57,633 bases of DNA, taken from Acidobacteriota bacterium (GTDB taxonomy: Bacteria > Acidobacteriota > Terriglobia > Versatilivoradales > Versatilivoraceae). The DNA lies in assembly GCA_022826755.1 (NCBI GenBank), contig JAJDUG010000070.1, positions 1-57,633 on the forward strand. Direction: 5' to 3'. Numbering within the stretch: position 1 is the stretch's first letter; every line of letters starts with the position of its first letter. Shown here in pieces: positions 26,046 to 33,759 of this stretch. The notes under the pieces are model-generated. The model ran no database searches. It saw only the letters and a program-made list of their open reading frames with translations, and was not told the DNA's origin. A program made the translations under genes and the position numbers.

Positions 26046-27386
26046 CTATCGAAACCCCGACAGCTTCAACCGTCCCAGGCGCCTGCCAATCTTGCCGCTG
26101 CTCATCTGCTTCATCATTTTGCGCGCCTGCACGTAACGCTTGAGCAACTGGTTTACCTTCTGGACAGAAGTGCCGCTGCCGCGAGCGATGCGTTTGCGCC
26201 GGCTTCCATTAATGATCTGATGGTGGGCCCGCTCCCTGGGGGTCATGGAATTGATGATGGCTTCAATGTGCAGCAGTTCCTTTTCGTCCACCTTGACCTT
26301 GTTCAGATCCTTGAACGCGCCCACCTGGGGAAGCATGGAAAGAATCTGCTCCATCGAGCCCAGCTTGCGCATCTGTCGCATCTGATCCCGGAAGTCTTCC
26401 AGGGTAAAGGAATCGCTTCGGACCTTCCTCTCGAGCTCCAAGGCCTTTTCACGATCGATGGTCTCCTCGGCCTTCTCGATCAGGGACAGCACATCCCCCA
26501 TGCCCAGAATCCGAGAAGCCATCCGATCCGGATGAAAGAGCTCCAGGGCATCGTATTTCTCGCCCACGCCCACAAACTTGACCGGCTGTCCCGTCACCGA
26601 CCGTATGGACAGGGCCGCCCCGCCCCTGGCGTCGCCGTCCATCTTGGTGAGGATGACGCCGCTCAACGACAAGCGCTGGTGAAACTCCCCCGCGCTCTTG
26701 ACGGCGTCCTGACCGGTCATGGCATCAGCCACCAACAAGGTTTCGGTGGGAACCACCAGGTCCTTGACCTGCTGCAGCTCCTGCATGAGAGCATCATCGA
26801 TATGGAGTCGGCCCGCCGTATCGATCAGGAGAACATCGCAGCCGCCGGTCCCGGCCTCCACGAGCGCCGAGCGGCAGAGCTGCAGCGGGTCATCGATGCC
26901 CTCTCCCCGGTAACAGGGAAGATCGAGGTCCCGGGCGATCACGGAGAGCTGTTCCCTGGCAGCCGGCCTGTACACGTCGATGGACAGCAGCAGGGGCCGA
27001 TGACCGTTGCGGTCCAGCCACCGGGCCAGTTTTCCGGCAGAGGTGGTCTTTCCCGAACCCTGCAGGCCCACCATCAAGTAGACGGAAGGCGGCTTGCGGG
27101 AGAAGGAAAGGCCGGAGGATTCCCCCCCCAGCAACTCCACCAACTCGTCCCTGACTATCTTGATGACCTGCTGGGTGGGCGTCAGGGACTGCAGAACCTC
27201 CTGTCCCGTGGCCCTGGCCCTGATAGCCTCCACGAACCGCTTGACCACCCGAAAGTTGACGTCCGCTTCCAGGAGAGCCAGGCGAATCTCTCGCAAGGCG
27301 CCGGTGACGTGAGCTTCCGACAGCTTGCCTTCGCCTCGAAGAGTCTTGAACACTCTCTGCAGGCGCTCGGTCAGTTGATCGAACAT
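26046..27386 (-). CDS. ffh: Signal recognition particle protein Ffh
   Basis: SRP54 GTPase that binds signal sequences and SRP RNA and docks with FtsY. 446 aa. The NG domain holds 'GLQGSGKTTSAGKLA' (G1), 'DVYRPAAREQL', 'DTAGRLHID' (G3) and 'TKMDGDARGGAAL' (G4). The Met-rich M domain (about 300-435) has 'SMTPRERAHHQIINGSRRKRIARGSG', which includes the RNA-binding helix. It lies 26 bases after ymdB. Confidence 0.97.
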   Translation of the reverse strand: MFDQLTERLQRVFKTLRGEGKLSEAHVTGALREIRLALLEADVNFRVVKRFVEAIRARATGQEVLQSLTPTQQVIKIVRDELVELLGGESSGLSFSRKPPSVYLMVGLQGSGKTTSAGKLARWLDRNGHRPLLLSIDVYRPAAREQLSVIARDLDLPCYRGEGIDDPLQLCRSALVEAGTGGCDVLLIDTAGRLHIDDALMQELQQVKDLVVPTETLLVADAMTGQDAVKSAGEFHQRLSLSGVILTKMDGDARGGAALSIRSVTGQPVKFVGVGEKYDALELFHPDRMASRILGMGDVLSLIEKAEETIDREKALELERKVRSDSFTLEDFRDQMRQMRKLGSMEQILSMLPQVGAFKDLNKVKVDEKELLHIEAIINSMTPRERAHHQIINGSRRKRIARGSGTSVQKVNQLLKRYVQARKMMKQMSSGKIGRRLGRLKLSGFR

Positions 27387-27412
27387 TCGGCAGGACTCCT
27401 AAAAAGCCTCGA

Positions 27413-28216
27413 TCAAGGAGACTCCGCCTTGACCGAGAGTCTTTCGATTCCCCGGGCCCGGCCGCTCTCAGGATCGATATCCACCGCAACCGCATTGATC
27501 CTGACGTTCCGCTTGGCCGGCCCAAATCGCCCCGGCAGGTGGTCGATGAACTTGGAGCGAATGATGTCTGTCTCGACACCGATGATCGAGTCGTGGGCAC
27601 CGGTCATGCCGACATCGGTCAGGTAGGCCGTCCCCTTGGGGAGTGTGCGCTCGTCGGCGGTGGCCACGTGAGTATGAGTCCCCAAAACGGCAGAAACCTT
27701 GCCGTCCAGAAACCACCCCATCGCCTGCTTCTCCGCGGTGGCTTCGGCGTGGAAATCCACCAGGATCACCTTGATGTCGGGCGAGAGGCTGTCGATAAGC
27801 TGTTCGCCCACCCGGAACGGGCAATCGGTGAGGGGCATGAACAGCCGACCCTGCAGATTGATCACGGCAAAGGGGACCCGGTTCCGGGTTTCACCGACAA
27901 AGAGGCCGTGGCCCGGAGTCGTCGGCGGATAGTTGGCCGGACGCAGCAGCCTGGGTTCCTGGTCCAGGAAATCCAGAATCTCTTTGCGGTCCCAAACGTG
28001 ATTTCCGGAGGTTAACACCTCAACCCCCATTTCGAGAAACTGGTGGGTCAAGGGCGGAGTGATCCCGTGTCCCGCGGCCGAGTTCTCGATGTTGGCCACG
28101 CACAGGTCGATCCCTCTTTCCTCCAGAATCTGGGGAAGATGGCCCCGAACGGCTTCTCGCCCCGGTCTTCCGAAGACGTCGCCAATAAACAGGATCCGCA
28201 GATTCTTTACGGGCAT
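27413..28216 (-). CDS. ymdB: YmdB/TIGR00282 family metallophosphoesterase
   Basis: A 267-aa calcineurin-like phosphoesterase of the group represented by Bacillus YmdB, a 2',3'-cAMP phosphodiesterase affecting biofilm and sporulation decisions. Metal-binding motifs are 'FIGDVFGRPGR', 'NIENSAAGHGI', 'TSGNHVWDRKEI', 'VDFHAEATAEKQAMG' and 'GTHTHVATADE'. In many bacteria rny (RNase Y) precedes ymdB; no rny is seen here, and a structured RNA occupies that position. Confidence 0.92.
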   Translation of the reverse strand: MPVKNLRILFIGDVFGRPGREAVRGHLPQILEERGIDLCVANIENSAAGHGITPPLTHQFLEMGVEVLTSGNHVWDRKEILDFLDQEPRLLRPANYPPTTPGHGLFVGETRNRVPFAVINLQGRLFMPLTDCPFRVGEQLIDSLSPDIKVILVDFHAEATAEKQAMGWFLDGKVSAVLGTHTHVATADERTLPKGTAYLTDVGMTGAHDSIIGVETDIIRSKFIDHLPGRFGPAKRNVRINAVAVDIDPESGRARGIERLSVKAESP

Positions 28217-28376
28217 GTCCCCCCGGAGGAAAGTGATCCAATCAGCGGCTTGGCGGGGATGGCCGGGAAACCCTCATAAGGGCCAAGTGCTTCAGGAGGT
28301 TGACGGCCTCAGGCCATCATAGACGACAGAGATGGAGATTACAATTGAAGGGAGGGAGGCTGCTTTCCGGACATAG

Positions 28377-28549
28377 AAAAACCCCGCTCTGCCGTGAGAC
28401 ACCTTATTTGGACCTGGAGACCAGGTGGGCGCCACTCCTTGAGCATCAGGAAGCTTCACATGGTAAAGCTTACACACCGCACAAGGATCAGGCTCCCTTC
28501 AAATAGGTGTTGGTTCAAATAATACATGCCTACACGTACATTGCAGGGT
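28377..28549 (-). ncRNA. ssrS: 6S RNA candidate
   Basis: About 173 bases on the minus strand between zapA and ymdB, with no gene. The transcript would run from a sigma70-type promoter to a GGGGTTTTT end. The ends can pair (ACCCTGC with GCAGAGCGGGG). A long inner closing stem joins ACACCTATTTG (28510-28500) to CAAATAAGGTGT (28410-28399), followed by TCCTTG/CAAGGA, AAGCTT/AAGCTT and ACCTGG/CCAGGT hairpins. An extended rod with internal bubbles, the length and the zapA-adjacent position all match 6S RNA. I could not run a covariance model. Confidence 0.65.
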
Positions 28550-28555
28550 GGTAGG

Positions 28556-28585
28556 ATTCTAGTGAAAGCCTGATCTCCAGGTCAA
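28556..28585 (-). promoter_or_regulatory. Promoter of the 6S RNA candidate
   Basis: On the minus strand TTGACC (28585-28580), an 18-base spacer and TAGAAT (28561-28556). Start is predicted near 28549. Confidence 0.6.
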
Positions 28586-28651
28586 GCCCCTATCATCCCT
28601 GTCATCCGAGGTGTCGGTGGAGTGGGGATTGCCTTCCCGGCGATCCTTCTC

Positions 28652-28945
28652 TCATTCGGGAAGCAACGCGTCCAGCATTTCGGAGCAGCGGCTGCTCCTG
28701 TCCGCGATAGCGGCGTCTGCCCGCTCGGCCTGATCCCGTTGCTGAAACAGCTCATCGGCGATATTCAGCGCCGCCATCACGGCTACCTTGACGGTATCGA
28801 CGGTTCGACTGGACTCCTGGATTTCTCTCATTTTGCCGTCGACATAAGCCGAAAGCCGCTCAAGGTAGTCCCCGTCAATGGCCCCGGTAACAGCGTAAAT
28901 CCGATCGCAGATCTCAACCCGCCTGACCTCATTTTCACTTTGCAT
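28652..28945 (-). CDS. zapA: Cell division protein ZapA
   Basis: FtsZ-ring stabiliser. I chose ATG 28945, eight bases after GGAG (28957-28954), giving 97 aa; a GTG at 28954 would directly abut the Shine-Dalgarno. 'YLERLSAYVDGKMREI' and 'AALNIADELFQQRDQ' match the ZapA head and dimerising helix. The gene follows a short coiled-coil gene and pheT, and the 6S RNA candidate follows. Confidence 0.88.
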   Translation of the reverse strand: MQSENEVRRVEICDRIYAVTGAIDGDYLERLSAYVDGKMREIQESSRTVDTVKVAVMAALNIADELFQQRDQAERADAAIADRSSRCSEMLDALLPE

Positions 28946-28970
28946 CGTCCGCACTCCGAGGGTCGACCAT

Positions 28971-29228
28971 TCAATTTTCCCATCCGTCCAAACTGCCCAG
29001 CATCCGCTCGACTTTCCGCTTGATCAGCCCCCGATCTTTTTCGAATTCCGAGACTTCGGACTTCAGCCGATCATTCTCGGACGACATTTGCTCCACTTCC
29101 GATTCGAGTCGCAGGACTTCCGCTTCGAGGGCTTCCTTCCGAGCCTTGGTAGCCTTGAACAACTCCACCATCCGGTAGACCCGGCTCTCGAGGTCAGCAA
29201 ATTTTTCCGATCCGTCTCCCAACGTCAT
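28971..29228 (-). CDS. Small coiled-coil protein, ZapB-like
   Basis: An 85-aa almost entirely helical protein with heptads from about residue 8 to 75 ('LEAEVLRLESEVEQMSSEN', 'RLKSEVSEFEKDR'). Its size, all-coiled-coil character and position directly before zapA suggest a ZapB-type partner of ZapA, but coiled coils match many things by chance. The ATG overlaps the pheT stop by four bases. Confidence 0.75.
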   Translation of the reverse strand: MTLGDGSEKFADLESRVYRMVELFKATKARKEALEAEVLRLESEVEQMSSENDRLKSEVSEFEKDRGLIKRKVERMLGSLDGWEN

Positions 29229-31279
29229 CCCCTTAGCTGTGCACCGAACCTGTCTCTCAGACTGGCCAACACCGCCTGGTCGAATCGATTGGCATCTTCC
29301 TCCACCAGCGTACGATCCAGCCTCTGGTAAACGAGCCTGATCGATATTCCCTTCTTGCCCTGAGGCAACCGACTACCCTGATACAGGTCAAACGGGAATA
29401 TCCCACCCAACTCCTCGATTCGAGTGTCCCGGATAGCCGATTCAATGTCCGCATAGCTCACGTCGCCGTCCACCACGATGGAGAGGTCTCTCTGAATGGC
29501 AGGGAAACGGGGGATTTTCCTGGCTCTGGGTTCGGAACGCCACAGTGGATGGAGTCGGCCCAACTCGATTTCAGCCGCAAATACCGGCTGTCCTATCTTA
29601 TGGTGCGCACAAATGCCGGGATCCAGTTGACCGAAACTGCCCAGTTTCGCATCCCCGAGCCGGATTTGTCCGGCGGCAACCGAGCTCCAGTGGGAATCCC
29701 CCTTGTCGCAGGCTTCAAACCGGACATCCTGTTTGCCAAGAGCCGATGGCTCCAACAGAGTCTCCATATCCCCCTTGAGGTCAAAGAGCGAATAAGCCTT
29801 GGCGGCGCCATGAACCGTCTTTTCCTCCAGGTTGCCTGTCACCAGCAACCCCACCCTGGATCGCTCTCCGGACTGCTGCGGTTGCACCCAGGCATAGACT
29901 TTGCCGATCTCATAGACCTTGAGGCTTCGGATGCCACGGTTGTAATTCCACGACAACGAAGCCAGGAGCCCCGGCAAAAGCGAGGTTCTCATAACTCCCG
30001 TTTCCGAGGAAAGGGGATTGAGCACCGAAATCCCCCGCGTGCCGCCGAATTTGAGATCCTCCCTGGCATCCACCAGGGGATAGGTCAGTGTCTGAGAATA
30101 TCCCAGATGCAACAAGCGTTCGGTCACGGTCCTTTCGACGCGGTGATCCCTGCGGCGTTGGGCGGCACCCTGCCAGGCAGGCAGCCTGGAGGGCAGGTTT
30201 CCATAGCCGTGGTGGCGGGCGATCTCCTCAATCAGGTCGATCTCCCGCTCCACATCCATCCTGGAGGTCGGGAGGGCAACCGTCCAGCCCTCGGCTCCGC
30301 TGTCGAGAACCCTGAATTGCAGGGAGTCGAGGATCCTCTCGACCTCGTCGCCGTCGATCTCCAGTCCCAGGAGCCTGGCCAGGCGCGACCGGCGAAGCAG
30401 CACCGGAGGCCTCTGCAGGACGCCGGGGTAGCTGTCGAGCGGTCCCTGCAGGATTTCTCCCCCGGCCAGTTCTTGAATCAGTTGAGCCGCTCGGTTGGCG
30501 GCCTGCAGAGTAGCTTCCAGGTCCGCTCCCCGTTCGAACCGATGAGAGGCTTCCGTATGAATTCCCAGGGCCTTGGAGGTCTTTCGAACGGAAACGGGAT
30601 CGAACCAGGCGCTTTCGACCAGTACGTCTCTGGTGCTCGAATCGATTTCGCTATCCTGTCCACCCATGACTCCTGCCAGGGCGAGAGGCTTGACCGGATC
30701 CGCGATGAGCAGCATCCCCTCCCTCAGATGGTGTTCCACCCCGTCGAGAGTCACCAGGCGCTCGCCCTTGCGCGCCTTTCGCACCACGATCCGCGCGGCG
30801 TGAATCCTGGACAGGTCGAAGGCATGGGTCGGATGGCCACTTTCCATCAGGACGTAGTTGGTGGCATCGACAATATTGTTGATGGGCCGGATACCCAGGG
30901 TATCCAGCCTCTGGCACAGCCAATCCGGAGAGGGCCCGACCCGAACCCCCTTGATCAAACGAGCCGAATAGCGGCGACACAGATCCGGGGATTCGATCTC
31001 AACCGAGGCCTGACTGGAGGTCGACGGCCGGCACTCGGACAACTCGACCCGCCGCGACCTGAGCCGCTTCCCATATAGCGTGGCGATCTCTCTGGCGACG
31101 CCCCGATGGCCCAGACAATCCGGTCGATTGGTGGTCAGCTCAAGCTCCAGGAGAGCGTCAGAGGACCCGGATTGGATAACCTCGGCCACCACCCCGCAGT
31201 CGGTCAAATCCGCCGCCAACCGATCCGGTCCGGCGTCGAATTCCACCATTTCTCCAAGCCAGCGATAGCTAACGATCAT
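29225..31279 (-). CDS. pheT: Phenylalanyl-tRNA synthetase beta subunit
   Basis: A 684-aa tRNA-binding and editing subunit. Domains in order: N-terminal region without an obvious EMAP extension, so shorter than the roughly 800-aa E. coli type; B3/B4 editing domain ('NNIVDATNYVLMESGHPTHAFD'); B5 domain; catalytic-like core ('LTYPLVDARED', 'NPLSSETGVMRTSLLPGLL'); and a ferredoxin-fold anticodon-binding domain (about 590-684, 'FPAIQRDLSIVVD', 'KKGISIRLVYQ'). It follows pheS by 17 bases and is coupled to the zapB-like gene. Confidence 0.95.
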   Translation of the reverse strand: MIVSYRWLGEMVEFDAGPDRLAADLTDCGVVAEVIQSGSSDALLELELTTNRPDCLGHRGVAREIATLYGKRLRSRRVELSECRPSTSSQASVEIESPDLCRRYSARLIKGVRVGPSPDWLCQRLDTLGIRPINNIVDATNYVLMESGHPTHAFDLSRIHAARIVVRKARKGERLVTLDGVEHHLREGMLLIADPVKPLALAGVMGGQDSEIDSSTRDVLVESAWFDPVSVRKTSKALGIHTEASHRFERGADLEATLQAANRAAQLIQELAGGEILQGPLDSYPGVLQRPPVLLRRSRLARLLGLEIDGDEVERILDSLQFRVLDSGAEGWTVALPTSRMDVEREIDLIEEIARHHGYGNLPSRLPAWQGAAQRRRDHRVERTVTERLLHLGYSQTLTYPLVDAREDLKFGGTRGISVLNPLSSETGVMRTSLLPGLLASLSWNYNRGIRSLKVYEIGKVYAWVQPQQSGERSRVGLLVTGNLEEKTVHGAAKAYSLFDLKGDMETLLEPSALGKQDVRFEACDKGDSHWSSVAAGQIRLGDAKLGSFGQLDPGICAHHKIGQPVFAAEIELGRLHPLWRSEPRARKIPRFPAIQRDLSIVVDGDVSYADIESAIRDTRIEELGGIFPFDLYQGSRLPQGKKGISIRLVYQRLDRTLVEEDANRFDQAVLASLRDRFGAQLRG

Positions 31280-31296
31280 CTCTACAGGTGTGCGGG

Positions 31297-32319
31297 CTAG
31301 AACTGCCGCAGAAACCGCAAATCATTCTGATAGAAGTTCTGAATGTTATCGACCCCATACTTGATCATGGCAAATCGCTCGATGCCCGCGCCGAAGGCGA
31401 ATCCGATATGGCGTTCAGAGTCGATACCCACGTGGCGAAACACTTCCGGGTCCACCATGCCGGCCCCCAATACCTCGATCCAACCGGTTTGCTTGCACAC
31501 CCGGCATCTGCTGCCCGCACAAAAAGTGCAGGAGATATCCACCTCTGCGCTGGGCTCGGTAAAGCCAAAGTAACTTGGACGGAAGCGGACCCTGGTTCCT
31601 TCACTGAAAAAGGCCTTCAGAAAATACTCCATCGTCCCCTTGAAATCCCGAAAGGTGAGATGCTCGTCCACGGCCAGACCCTCAATCTGCTGAAAGACAG
31701 GGGAATGGGTGGCATCGGGATTGTCCCTGCGATAGACGGTGCCCGGACAGATGATACGGAGCGGCGGACGCAGCCGTTTCATGGTTCGAATCTGCACGGG
31801 CGAAGTGTGGGTCCTCAACAAGAGGTTCTCGGAAAGATAGAAAGTGTCTCCCTGGTCTCTGGCGGGGTGATCCTCGGGAATATTCAAAGCCTCGAAATTG
31901 TAGTAGGTGGTTTCTATTTCCGGTCCGTCCGCAACCGAATAGCCGATGGAATAAAAAATCTCCTCGATGTCACGACGCACCCGGGTCAGCGGATGCAGGT
32001 GGCCGAGCGCGCGCCGCTTGCCCGGGAGGGTCACGTCCAGGGTGATCCCGGCCGACTCCTGCCGCGTCGACTCCGACTCTATCCTCTGCCGGGCAGTCTC
32101 AATGGCGGTTTCGATCCTGGCCTTGAGCTGGTTCAGGCTGCGCCCGACCTCTTTCCGATCGTCCACGGCAACAGACTTGAGCCCCTTCATCATCAGGGTC
32201 AACCGCCCCCCCTTGCGACCGAGGTATCGGTCTCGCAGCAACGAGAGCTGTCGCCCGGACCGGGCTTGCGCCAAATCGGACTCGAAGGACTGCTTCAATG
32301 CGGCCAGTTTTTCCAACAT
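31297..32319 (-). CDS. pheS: Phenylalanyl-tRNA synthetase alpha subunit
   Basis: Class II catalytic subunit, 340 aa. The N-terminal coiled-coil arm (about 1-90) begins MLEKLAALKQSFESDL. Class II motif 2 is 'GTVYRRDNPDATHSPVFQQ' and motif 3 ends 'GFAFGAGIERFAMIKYGV'. 'CSFC'-like Cys residues ('CTFCAGSRCRVC') are present, as in many bacterial PheS. A hairpin and an intrinsic terminator lie in the spacer to rplT, so expression may be attenuated. Confidence 0.96.
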   Translation of the reverse strand: MLEKLAALKQSFESDLAQARSGRQLSLLRDRYLGRKGGRLTLMMKGLKSVAVDDRKEVGRSLNQLKARIETAIETARQRIESESTRQESAGITLDVTLPGKRRALGHLHPLTRVRRDIEEIFYSIGYSVADGPEIETTYYNFEALNIPEDHPARDQGDTFYLSENLLLRTHTSPVQIRTMKRLRPPLRIICPGTVYRRDNPDATHSPVFQQIEGLAVDEHLTFRDFKGTMEYFLKAFFSEGTRVRFRPSYFGFTEPSAEVDISCTFCAGSRCRVCKQTGWIEVLGAGMVDPEVFRHVGIDSERHIGFAFGAGIERFAMIKYGVDNIQNFYQNDLRFLRQF

Positions 32320-32346
32320 TCGGGGATCCTGCCGGAATCGAAACAG

Positions 32347-32370
32347 AAAAAAAGGGGCTCAAGGCCCCCC
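32347..32370 (-). terminator. Intrinsic terminator / attenuator before pheS
   Basis: On the minus strand GGGGC-CTTGA-GCCCC is followed by seven T (32353-32347). It lies 28 bases before the pheS ATG and downstream of rplT, where a terminator must be bypassed for pheST expression or serves as a regulated attenuator. Confidence 0.65.
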
Positions 32371-32408
32371 TGTCGCTACACCCAACCCAATCGCTTTATG
32401 CCTGCACC

Positions 32409-32474
32409 CGGTGTCCCGTCTCAGAAATAAGGTTATCATCTCCGATGGAGGTTCCACCGGGAAACAGGACACCG
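32409..32474 (-). promoter_or_regulatory. Structured leader upstream of pheST
   Basis: A 14-bp stem (two G-U pairs) joins CGGTGTCCTGTTTC (32474-32461) to GAGACGGGACACCG (32422-32409) on the minus strand. Its loop contains GGTGGAACC and a CTCC-ATC-GGAG mini-hairpin. It sits between rplT and the terminator before pheS. It could be an attenuator, a protein-binding site or an rplT 3' end structure. GGTGGAACC faintly recalls the T-box core, but the rest of a T-box is not seen. Confidence 0.45.
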
Positions 32475-32506
32475 ATTCCGGGCCAATCGCAACCGCCGAA
32501 CCGGTC

Positions 32507-32866
32507 CTATGCGGCCGCCGCCTGTTTGGCGGTCTCGGCCAGCTTGGCGAACATGGCCGGATCCTTCACCGCCAATTCGGCCAGAACCTTTCGGTCCAAC
32601 TCAATGCCTGACCGCTTCAAGCCGTGTATCAACCGGCTGTAGGAAAGCCCGTTGAGCTTGGCCGCCGCCGAAATGCGGACGATCCACAAAGCCCTGAAGT
32701 CTCTTTTGCGCACCCTTCTATCCCGGGCGGCAAATCTCAACGCCCGATCGACCGATTCCCTGGCGGAATGAAAGAGCTTGCTCTTGGTGCCTCGAAAGCC
32801 CGAGGAGGCCTTGAGGAGCTTGCGCCTTCGGTTTCTCCGTCCGGCGCCTCGCGTGACTCTTGCCAC
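32507..32866 (-). CDS. rplT: 50S ribosomal protein L20
   Basis: A 119-aa 23S rRNA-binding assembly protein, beginning [23 protein letters not shown] with the very basic N-terminal arm. '[22 protein letters not shown]' and '[15 protein letters not shown]' are typical. L20 represses infC-rpmI-rplT in E. coli; no equivalent leader was identified here. Confidence 0.97.
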   Translation of the reverse strand: MARVTRGAGRRNRRRKLLKASSGFRGTKSKLFHSARESVDRALRFAARDRRVRKRDFRALWIVRISAAAKLNGLSYSRLIHGLKRSGIELDRKVLAELAVKDPAMFAKLAETAKQAAAA

Positions 32867-32930
32867 GATTAGTTCACCTCCGTCCCATCAATAGACTATC
32901 GCCCGCTGGTCGGGCCTCCCCACCCCCCGA

Positions 32931-33131
32931 TCAGGAGGCGTAGGGCAACATCTTCCTGACCTTCGGCAGGTCGCTCTTGCTCACCAGATCGGACTGGTCG
33001 AGCTTGCGCTTCCTCTTGGTTGTCTTTTTGGTCAAGATGTGGCGGGCGTGAGAGTGACCCCGCTTGATTTTGCCGCTGGCGGTCAGTTTGAACCGCTTCT
33101 TGGCTCCGCGATGAGTTTTTAGCTTGGGCAC
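32931..33131 (-). CDS. rpmI: 50S ribosomal protein L35
   Basis: A 66-aa basic protein. I chose GTG 33131, so the sequence starts (M)[19 protein letters not shown] as in the family, with GGGAG just upstream. The ATG at 33146 would add five non-conserved residues. '[22 protein letters not shown]' is characteristic (positions about 24-47, given here in part). Confidence 0.95.
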   Translation of the reverse strand: MPKLKTHRGAKKRFKLTASGKIKRGHSHARHILTKKTTKRKRKLDQSDLVSKSDLPKVRKMLPYAS

Positions 33132-33181
33132 TTCCCTCTCCCGCATTGGGCAGGGCTTCCGGCTTCGGCCGGCCCCCTGTC

Positions 33182-33718
33182 CTACTTTTTACCGGCAAAA
33201 ATGACGAACATGTGGTTGCCTTCCATCTTCGGATTCCCCTCAACCGAGCCCTGCTCGCCGACATCCTCGATCAGGCGGAGAATCAACTGGCGTCCAATGC
33301 TCTTGTGCGCCATTTCCCGCCCCCGAAAATTGACCGACGCTTTGACCTTATCTCCGTCTTCCAGGAAACGAAGGATGTTCTTCTTCTTGAACTCGTAGTC
33401 GTGGTTGTCGGTCTTGGGGCGAAACTTGACCTCCTTGACGTGAATCATCTTCTGGTGCTTCTTGGCCTCGTGCGCCTTCTTCTTGAGCTGGTACAGGTAC
33501 TTGCCGTAATTCATGATACGGCAGACCGGGGGCTTGGCCGTGGCGGAGATCTCAACTAGGTCCAGCTCTTTCGCTCTGGCCACCTTCAGCGCATCCGCCG
33601 GAGGCATTATGCCGAGTTGCTGGCCGTCGACATCAATCACCCGGATTTCTCTGGCCCGAATGCGATCGTTGATGTTGACGCGGATCCGTTGACGACTGAA
33701 CGTGGGCTTGCGACGAAT
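33182..33718 (-). CDS. infC: Translation initiation factor IF-3, probable AUU start
   Basis: Prevents premature subunit joining and checks the initiator codon. The conserved N-terminus ([18 protein letters not shown]-like) lies upstream of the first ATG at 33640. The only well-placed start is ATT at 33718, seven bases after GGAGG (33730-33726). It gives 178 aa, the normal IF-3 size. A nearby ATG (33722) is out of frame, only three bases from the GGAGG, and its frame soon stops. Non-AUG starts allow IF-3 to repress its own synthesis. '[17 protein letters not shown]' and '[14 protein letters not shown]' confirm the C-domain. Confidence 0.93.
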   Translation of the reverse strand: MRRKPTFSRQRIRVNINDRIRAREIRVIDVDGQQLGIMPPADALKVARAKELDLVEISATAKPPVCRIMNYGKYLYQLKKKAHEAKKHQKMIHVKEVKFRPKTDNHDYEFKKKNILRFLEDGDKVKASVNFRGREMAHKSIGRQLILRLIEDVGEQGSVEGNPKMEGNHMFVIFAGKK

Positions 33719-33759
33719 ACATCCACCTCCGTGATTTTGACGATGCCTGCAGATGCGGG

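Noticed and set aside
28302-28318. Hairpin GATGGCC-TGA-GGCCGTC as a fluoride riboswitch or terminator
   Set aside because: The rest of the fluoride riboswitch consensus is absent and there is no T tract; left as an unassigned stem-loop.
28358-28371. SRP-RNA-like string (TCCGGAAAGCAGCC) on the minus strand near ffh
   Set aside because: The matching half of the SRP hairpin loop is missing and the match lacks the conserved GGAAGGAAGC core; chance similarity is more likely.
32409-32474. T-box riboswitch reading of the pheST leader
   Set aside because: Only a GGTGGAACC-like string is present; no specifier loop, antiterminator pairing or consensus 14-base T-box was found.
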